Shown: positions 58,696 to 64,000 of the stretch, piece by piece
Layout: each line of letters opens with the position of its first letter
Numbering within the stretch: position 1 is the stretch's first letter
From: Polaribacter glomeratus
Lineage (GTDB): Bacteria; Bacteroidota; Bacteroidia; Flavobacteriales; Flavobacteriaceae
Assembly (NCBI RefSeq): GCF_002954665.1
Contig: NZ_MSCM01000001.1
Span: 2,192,290 to 2,256,289, forward strand
Length of the DNA stretch: 64,000 bases
Reading direction: 5' to 3'
Position numbers and translations under genes: made by a program
Notes under the pieces: generated by a model
The model's database searches: none
Told to the model about the DNA's origin: nothing
Seen by the model: only the letters and a program-made list of their open reading frames with translations

Positions 58696-60786
58696 TTATA
58701 AAACCGAAATCTCAGCATTTCTATACGCTCTTACTTTTTGTAAAAAATCCGTTGAATTTTCTATATATTTTTTAGCAAATTCTTTGGTTGGCGCATTTTT
58801 ATTAATTTGATAAATCAGTTCTGAAAAAGAAGTTTCCAACGCTATTTTTTTGGATAAAATAAATACTTCATCAAATTGAGAAATAATAGTTGCTTGGTTA
58901 TTTGTTTTTTCATCTTCTGCCAATAAAGATGCTTTTGCCGAATTTACCAAAGATTGATATGCATAATAAATTGCTCCAGAATACACGCCATTTTCAAATG
59001 CTTCAATTGCATTGTCAATCTTTTCTTCGCTTTCTAAAAATAAAGTGGCAATTAAATCAATCACAACGCCGGCACACTCTCCAATTCCGATTTCTTTTAC
59101 ATATTTATCTTCTTCGCCCCAATCAATAAAATCTTCTTGGGTTAAATCGCTAACATCCTGTAAATCATTTAATAAATCATAAAAATAACGTTCACCTGTT
59201 ACTTTATAATAGTCTACAAATTGCTTTCCGTTTGCATTGGCTTCAAAATCATTTAAAATTCTACGCAACGCTTCTGGACCTCTTTTACTTGGTACTTTTA
59301 CTACTTTGTCTGCAAAAGCGCCATTTCCGTTTCCAAAATTTCCACCGCCTAATAAAACTTGCAACGCGGGTGCAATTAGTTTTTCTGGCGTTCGTACCGT
59401 CATTCCTTGAAAACCAATATTTGCCATATTATGCTGTCCACAAGCATTCATACAACCGCTAATTTTAATCACTAAATCTGAGTTTTTTAAATACTGCGGA
59501 TATTCTGCTGCAATTACTTTTTCTAATTCTACGGCAATTCCTGTGCTGCTTGCAATTCCTAAATTACACGTATCAGTTCCTGGACACGCGGTAATATCTA
59601 CCGCTTTGTTATAACCTGCTTCTACAAAACCTAGTTTTTCTAATTCAGTGTAAAAAAGTGGCACTAAATCTAACTTTACAAACGGAATTACAATATTTTG
59701 CCTTAATGTTAAACGGATTTCTTTAGCGGCATACGTATCAACTAAATCGGCTAATAATCGTGCTTTGTCTGTATAAAAATCGCCTAATAAAACTTTGACT
59801 CCGATAGCAACATAGCCTTCTTGCTTTTGCGGAATTAAATTTGTTGATTTCCATAAATCAAACGCAACTTGATCTTTTATTTCTACCTGTGGCGCTTCAA
59901 TAATAACTGGTTTTGAAGGCACATAAGAATCCGCATCAATAACAACCGTTTTAAATTCAATTGCATTTTGTTCTTCTTCAATTAAAGCTCTAAAAGCTTC
60001 TAATCCGATATCTTTTAATAAGAATTTCATTCTTGCTTTAGCCCGACTTTTACGTTCTCCAAAACGGTCAAAAACTCTTAAAACGCCTTCCATAACCGGA
60101 ATAATTTTATCCGAAGGCAGAAAATCATAGAGCACTTCTGCGTGCCTTGGTTGAGAACCTAATCCGCCGGCAACCATCACTTTAAAACCTCTAACTCCGT
60201 TTTCTATTTTAGCAATATATCCTAAATCGTGCAAATACGACAAACCTGTATCTTCATCCGTAGCGGAAAAAGAAACCTTGAATTTACGTCCCATTTCTTG
60301 ACAAATTGGGTTACGTAAAAAGAATTTAAATAAAGCAACTGCATATGGAGAAACGTCAAAAGGTTCATTAATATCGATACCCGCAGTTTCTGAAGCAGTA
60401 ACATTTCTTACCACATTTCCGCAAGCTTCTCTTAATGTAACATCATCTCTTTCTAATTGCGCCCACAATTCTGGCGTTCTTTGTAAATCTACATAGTGAA
60501 TTTGAATATCTTGACGCGTTGTAATGTGTAATCTTCCTCTTGAATATTCATCAGAAACATCAGCAATTCTTCTTAGTTGATTGCTCATTACTTTACCAAA
60601 AGGCAATTTAATACGAATCATTTGCACGCCTGCTTGACGCTGACCGTAAACACCTCTTGCTAAACGTAAACTTCTAAATTTTTCTTCATCTATTTGTAGG
60701 TTATTAAATTGTGCAATTTTATCTGCTAATTCAATAATATCTTTTTCTACAATCGGATTTTCTATTTCTGTTCTAAAACTTTGCAT
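58696..60786 (-). CDS. Ferredoxin-type sulfite/nitrite reductase with C-terminal HEPN domain
   Basis: A 696-residue protein. Residues about 1-550 are a siroheme/4Fe-4S sulfite or nitrite reductase: two ferredoxin-like halves, LPFGKVMSNQLRRIAD and RQDIQIHYVDLQ, the Cys pattern TACPGTDTCNLG (C-x5-C) and SGCMNACGQH (C-x3-C) that binds the coupled siroheme-cluster. Operon context (cys genes) favours sulfite. Residues about 565-696 form a second, helical domain (AIEAFENGVYSGAIYYAYQSLVNSAKASLLAEDEKT) that looks like HEPN. The R-x4-6-H nuclease motif is not visible, so it is likely non-catalytic. The fusion is found in other Bacteroidota, but the role of HEPN here is unknown. Confidence 0.88.
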   Translation of the reverse strand: MQSFRTEIENPIVEKDIIELADKIAQFNNLQIDEEKFRSLRLARGVYGQRQAGVQMIRIKLPFGKVMSNQLRRIADVSDEYSRGRLHITTRQDIQIHYVDLQRTPELWAQLERDDVTLREACGNVVRNVTASETAGIDINEPFDVSPYAVALFKFFLRNPICQEMGRKFKVSFSATDEDTGLSYLHDLGYIAKIENGVRGFKVMVAGGLGSQPRHAEVLYDFLPSDKIIPVMEGVLRVFDRFGERKSRAKARMKFLLKDIGLEAFRALIEEEQNAIEFKTVVIDADSYVPSKPVIIEAPQVEIKDQVAFDLWKSTNLIPQKQEGYVAIGVKVLLGDFYTDKARLLADLVDTYAAKEIRLTLRQNIVIPFVKLDLVPLFYTELEKLGFVEAGYNKAVDITACPGTDTCNLGIASSTGIAVELEKVIAAEYPQYLKNSDLVIKISGCMNACGQHNMANIGFQGMTVRTPEKLIAPALQVLLGGGNFGNGNGAFADKVVKVPSKRGPEALRRILNDFEANANGKQFVDYYKVTGERYFYDLLNDLQDVSDLTQEDFIDWGEEDKYVKEIGIGECAGVVIDLIATLFLESEEKIDNAIEAFENGVYSGAIYYAYQSLVNSAKASLLAEDEKTNNQATIISQFDEVFILSKKIALETSFSELIYQINKNAPTKEFAKKYIENSTDFLQKVRAYRNAEISVL

Positions 60787-60815
60787 TTTACTATTCTATT
60801 TGAATTAAGTAGCTT

Positions 60816-62063
60816 CTATTTGATAAAACCTACACCAACTGTATTGTTTGTTTTTGGATTGATTAGGATAAAAGATCCGTTTGATTTATTGTCTTTGTAA
60901 GAATCAAATAACAACGGTTTACTCAATTTTAATTGAATATCGCCAATTTGATTTAATACTAATTGAAATGGATTTTCTTCAATCCCTGAAAAATCTGTTT
61001 TTATAATACTTGATAATTGTGTGATTTTTGCTTGTGCATCATTTACGCCATGTTTGATAAAGTATTTTTGTGATGCTTCCAAAGGTTCTTTGTCCATCCA
61101 ACAAATTGTAGCTTCTAATTCTTTCGAAATTTTGGGCGCTTCATTTACTTTCACCAACATATCACCTCTACTCACATTTACATTATCTTCTAGCGTGATT
61201 GTTACAGAACTTCCGCTTTTTGCTCGTGCATATTCTTTATCAAAAAAATGAATGCCTTTAATTCTCGATTTTGTTAAAGATGGTAATACCAAAACCTTGT
61301 CTCCTATTTCTAGATCTCCACCATAAATTTTACCAGCATATCCTCTAAAATCATGAAATTCTTCAGTTTTTGGTCTAATCACCGTTTGCACAGGAAAACG
61401 AACTTGAGAAACTTCAGAAATATCTTCTGAATCTAAATTTTCTAAATGATGTAGTAAAGTTTCACCTGTATACCAAGGGGTGTTTTCTGATCTCTCAACC
61501 ACATTATCACCTTTTAAGGCTGATAAAGGAATAAACGTTAAATTCTGACCTTTATATTCACTTTTACTTGCTAAATATTCTATTTCTCCTTTAATGATGT
61601 TGTACTTTTCTTCGGAAAAATCAACTAAATCCATTTTATTAATCGCGATTACAACATCTTTAATTCTCAATAAATTATTGATAAAAAAATGACGGTACGT
61701 TTGTTCTACGACTCCGTTTCTCGCATCAATTAAAACAATGGAAGCTTGTGCCGTTGAAGCACCCGTTACCATATTTCTTGTGTATTCTATATGACCCGGA
61801 GTGTCTGCAATGATGAAACTTTTTGATGGTGTTGAAAAATAAATATGAGCTACATCAATCGTAATTCCTTGTTCTCGCTCTGCAATTAAACCATCCGTTG
61901 CCAAAGAAAAATCTAAATAGTCAAAACCACGTTGTCTACTTTTTTCCTCAATCGCTTCTAATTTATCATCCGTAAGTGATTTTGTATCATATAAAATACG
62001 ACCAATCAAAGTGCTTTTGCCATCATCTACACTTCCTGCTGTTGCTATTTTTAGTACTTTCAT
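60816..62063 (-). CDS. cysN: Sulfate adenylyltransferase subunit 1 (GTPase)
   Basis: A 415-residue CysN, an EF-Tu-like GTPase that drives CysD to make adenosine 5'-phosphosulfate. The G-motifs are ATAGSVDDGKSTLIGR (G1), DTPGHIEYTRNMV (G3) and INKMDLVD (G4). The C-terminal beta-barrel domains are complete. No APS kinase domain is fused (CysNC forms have about 630 residues), and no cysC gene is seen in the window. It is downstream of cysD after a 103-bp gap with repeated TTCGCT units, and upstream of the sulfite reductase gene. Confidence 0.94.
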   Translation of the reverse strand: MKVLKIATAGSVDDGKSTLIGRILYDTKSLTDDKLEAIEEKSRQRGFDYLDFSLATDGLIAEREQGITIDVAHIYFSTPSKSFIIADTPGHIEYTRNMVTGASTAQASIVLIDARNGVVEQTYRHFFINNLLRIKDVVIAINKMDLVDFSEEKYNIIKGEIEYLASKSEYKGQNLTFIPLSALKGDNVVERSENTPWYTGETLLHHLENLDSEDISEVSQVRFPVQTVIRPKTEEFHDFRGYAGKIYGGDLEIGDKVLVLPSLTKSRIKGIHFFDKEYARAKSGSSVTITLEDNVNVSRGDMLVKVNEAPKISKELEATICWMDKEPLEASQKYFIKHGVNDAQAKITQLSSIIKTDFSGIEENPFQLVLNQIGDIQLKLSKPLLFDSYKDNKSNGSFILINPKTNNTVGVGFIK

Positions 62064-62069
62064 TTTTTG

Positions 62070-62130
62070 TTCGCTGTTGGCTTTTCGCTTATTCGCTATT
62101 CGCCGATTTTTATATTCATTTTTGTTTCGC
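62070..62130. repeat. TTCGCT simple-repeat cluster between cysD and cysN
   Basis: TTCGCT-type hexamers (or TTCGCC) occur at 62070, 62084, 62092, 62099 and 62126 in the cysD-cysN gap. I see no other feature there. The array is irregular and may be chance in AT-rich DNA or a degenerate small repeat. Confidence 0.35.
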
Positions 62131-62166
62131 TAAAGGCTAACACCCAAATAGCTAAAAGCATTTTTT

Positions 62167-63072
62167 CTAGAAATACCCTTGTTGTTTTCTTTTTTCCATG
62201 GCAGCTTCTGAACGTTTGTCATCAATTCTTGCGCCTCTCTCTGAAATGGTCGATGCTCTAATTTCTTTAACAACTGCATCAATAGTCGCTGCTTCAGAAA
62301 GAACAGCTGCGGTACAACTCATGTCTCCAACAGTTCTGAATCTCACCAATCTATGCGCCACTCGTTCACTTTCTTCTCGATATACAATTTCGTCATCAGA
62401 AGACCAAATCATACCGTCTCTTAAAAAAGTAGGTCTGATGTGCGCAAAATAAATAGAAGGAATTTCTATATTTTCTTGTTTGATATACGACCAAACATCT
62501 AATTCTGTCCAATTAGAAATAGGAAAAACACGTACATTTTGTCCTAAATCAATTCTACCGTTTAACATGTCAAATACTTCTGGACGTTGATTTTTTTCAT
62601 CCCATTGCCCAAAATCGTCTCTTACAGAAAAAATTCTTTCTTTGGCTCTCGCTTTTTCCTCGTCTCTTCTTGCGCCACCAATACAAGCATCAAAACCAAA
62701 CTCTTCAATAGCATCTAAAAGGGTTTCTGTTTGCAACATATTTCTACTTGCATATCTGCCTGTTTCTTCTTTTACTCTTCCAGAATCGATGTTATCTTGA
62801 ACGTTTCTAACAATTAATTCAACACCTAATTCTTTCACTAATCGGTCTCTAAATTCAATCGTTTCCGGAAAATTATGACCGGTATCAATATGCATTAATG
62901 GAAATGGAATTTTCGCCGGATAAAACGCTTTTTGCGCCAAACGTACTAATGTAATACTGTCTTTTCCACCAGAAAATAATAACACTGGTTTTTCAAACTG
63001 AGCAACTACTTCTCTAAAAATATAAATGGCTTCGCTTTCTAAAGCGTCTACTTGTATTGTTCTTTGATTCAT
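62167..63072 (-). CDS. cysD: Sulfate adenylyltransferase subunit 2
   Basis: A CysD of about 301 residues. The PP-loop ATP pyrophosphatase motif is in VLLFSGGKDSITLVRLAQ; other family blocks are LMHIDTGHNFPETIEFRD, DACIGGARRDEEKARAKERIFS, and the C-terminal GDMSCTAAVLSEAATIDAVVKEI. With CysN it makes APS from sulfate and ATP. I chose the ATG at 63072 (MNQRTIQVDALESEA); the frame is open back to 63102, but that part would overlap cysH. It is 11 bp after cysH. Confidence 0.94.
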   Translation of the reverse strand: MNQRTIQVDALESEAIYIFREVVAQFEKPVLLFSGGKDSITLVRLAQKAFYPAKIPFPLMHIDTGHNFPETIEFRDRLVKELGVELIVRNVQDNIDSGRVKEETGRYASRNMLQTETLLDAIEEFGFDACIGGARRDEEKARAKERIFSVRDDFGQWDEKNQRPEVFDMLNGRIDLGQNVRVFPISNWTELDVWSYIKQENIEIPSIYFAHIRPTFLRDGMIWSSDDEIVYREESERVAHRLVRFRTVGDMSCTAAVLSEAATIDAVVKEIRASTISERGARIDDKRSEAAMEKRKQQGYF

Positions 63073-63083
63073 AATCATGTCTT

Positions 63084-63698
63084 TTAAATATGCAAACCAC
63101 ATTCTCTGTTGTTTTCTACTTTTGTTGGATCGAAATAAACAAACTCATTTGGTAATTTTTTTTCAACTAAATAAGCGTCTAATTGTTCATCTGTCCAGTT
63201 GTAAAACGGACTTACTTTTACAATTCCGTCTTTACTTTGAGAAACAACATCAATACTATTTCTAAAGGCAGTTTGACCTTTTCTTAAATTTGTAAACCAC
63301 ACATCTGGCTGATGCTCTTTCATTGCTCTAGCAAATGGTTCTAACTTTACTTGCTCTGTAAATAGTGTATGTTTTGGATCTTCTATAGCCGGAACTCCTA
63401 AAACCACATTTCTATGCGCAACTGTTTGTTTTGGTGTATATAAATGAATGTTTAAATTCAGTTTTTTGATGATTTCCTCCGCGTGTTTATAAGTCTGCAC
63501 AGTATTATATCCTGTATCGCACCAAATTACTTTAATGTCTTTTTGCACCTCAGTAACTGCTTTTAAAATAGCCACTTCATAAGGTCTAAAGTTGGTCGTA
63601 ATTACTGGATTTTTCCCAAAAGAGATTGCCCATGAAATAATTTCTGCCGGACTTTTATCTTGTAATTCTTTGTTGATTTCTTCTAAATTCAAACTCAT
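63084..63698 (-). CDS. cysH: Phosphoadenylylsulfate reductase (CysH family)
   Basis: A protein of about 204 residues of the CysH family with a PP-loop-like N-terminus (PVITTNFRPYEVAILKAV). The catalytic Cys lies in ENNRECGLHI at the C-terminal end. The two Cys pairs (CC...CxxC) that hold the 4Fe-4S cluster of APS reductases are missing, with only one other Cys (VIWCDTGY). By family rules this is therefore the PAPS, thioredoxin-dependent type, although no APS kinase gene is visible here. The start is taken at 63698, where ATG overlaps the DUF2061 stop as TAATG; the frame runs to 63725 without family support. Confidence 0.9.
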   Translation of the reverse strand: MSLNLEEINKELQDKSPAEIISWAISFGKNPVITTNFRPYEVAILKAVTEVQKDIKVIWCDTGYNTVQTYKHAEEIIKKLNLNIHLYTPKQTVAHRNVVLGVPAIEDPKHTLFTEQVKLEPFARAMKEHQPDVWFTNLRKGQTAFRNSIDVVSQSKDGIVKVSPFYNWTDEQLDAYLVEKKLPNEFVYFDPTKVENNRECGLHI

Positions 63699-63961
63699 TA
63701 TTTTCCCCATTTTAATTTGTTCCAAGCTCTCTCGTGAAAGAAATACAAGACTAATTTCGTTATAAAATCTACGGATGCTATGGATGCCGCTAAAGTTATT
63801 TTACCTGTTAAAATATACGAAACCACTAATGTATCTAGGGTTCCAATAATTCTCCAGCTTAAAGCTTTCGCAATACTTCTTACTGGTTTTTCAGAAACTT
63901 TATCCTCTTCAAAACTGTGTTCTGCAATTTTTTTACTGAAAATCATCTGCGCTGCAATCAT
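63698..63961 (-). CDS. DUF2061 family membrane protein
   Basis: An 87-residue DUF2061 protein: KPVRSIAKALSWRIIGTLDTLVVSYILTGKITLAASIASVDFITKLVLYFFHERAWNKLKWG is the family signature, with two hydrophobic helices (about residues 36-55 and 56-72) and the conserved HERAW near the end. Small proteins of this family often lead sulfate-assimilation operons in Bacteroidota; the role is unknown, possibly sulfate-related membrane transport or assembly. The TAATG overlap with cysH shows translational coupling. The transcription start lies outside the window. Confidence 0.9.
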   Translation of the reverse strand: MIAAQMIFSKKIAEHSFEEDKVSEKPVRSIAKALSWRIIGTLDTLVVSYILTGKITLAASIASVDFITKLVLYFFHERAWNKLKWGK

Positions 63962-64000
63962 AAAAATTAAGCATTTTTATTACCCTACTAGATTAATAGG
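63962..64000 (-). other. Leader upstream of the cys operon, cut by the window end
   Basis: Only 39 bases are visible. On the minus strand they contain CCTATTA-ATC-TAGTAGG, a possible small hairpin (one G-U) just upstream of the DUF2061 start. Too little is seen to call a riboswitch or terminator. Confidence 0.3.

Noticed and set aside
63084..63725. CysH as an APS reductase with an iron-sulfur cluster
   Set aside because: The diagnostic CC...CxxC cysteine pairs are absent.

Overview
The window reads as chromosomal DNA of a low-GC marine Flavobacteriaceae (Polaribacter/Tenacibaculum-like; genus is inference). Supporting signs are AT-rich codon use, promoters of the Bacteroidota type (TTG/TTTG, about 19 bp, TAnnTTTG), few Shine-Dalgarno sequences, a DAHP synthase-chorismate mutase fusion, a split methionine synthase, TonB-dependent receptor and M16/M1 peptidase genes, and several flavobacterial-style dispersed palindromic repeats.

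Layout. 1-7.0 kb: end of a probable membrane hydrolase gene, MarC, a methionine gamma-lyase-like enzyme with a divergent Lrp/AsnC regulator, YceI plus an unlisted 29-residue CDGSH-type protein, then the tcdA-tatD-dtd-rsgA run and a repeat-rich gap. 7.1-11.4 kb: aromatic amino acid operon (pheA, aminotransferase, tyrA, DAHPS-CM) on the minus strand, preceded by a complete attenuator with a Phe/Tyr-rich leader peptide. 11.5-19.4 kb: a galactose operon (gntR-galM-galK-galT) divergent from a lipoprotein formylglycine-generating enzyme and a TonB-dependent receptor. 19.4-25.1 kb: small proteins, an M16 peptidase and a serine hydrolase.

25.3-44.2 kb: two integrative elements in tandem at the 3' end of tRNA-Asp(GTC), marked by three copies of a 17-bp core. 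Element A (about 6.8 kb) has a tyrosine integrase, an Xis-like HTH protein, an HUH rolling-circle Rep and a two-gene cargo that I recognise as probably the GAPS4 anti-phage system. Element B (about 12 kb) has its own integrase, Xis-like and RHH proteins, a DUF3987 protein, a Toprim/zinc-ribbon protein and a type I restriction-modification operon. Each element has its own paired 12-bp-spaced direct repeats near both ends (probable integrase arm sites) and its own terminator beside the core.

44.2-49.3 kb: tRNA-Asp, DUF58, M1 aminopeptidase, trxA, metF. 49.5-63.96 kb: sulfur assimilation and methionine genes, all on the minus strand: DUF2061-cysH-cysD-cysN-sulfite reductase(HEPN)-cobA-siroheme synthase-ferredoxin reductase-ferredoxin-epsC-cysM, then a SAM-I riboswitch controlling metH1-(four-helix-bundle pseudogene)-metH2-metF. 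Together they take sulfate to sulfide, cysteine and methionine and supply siroheme and electrons. No CRISPR array, rRNA or transposase gene was seen.
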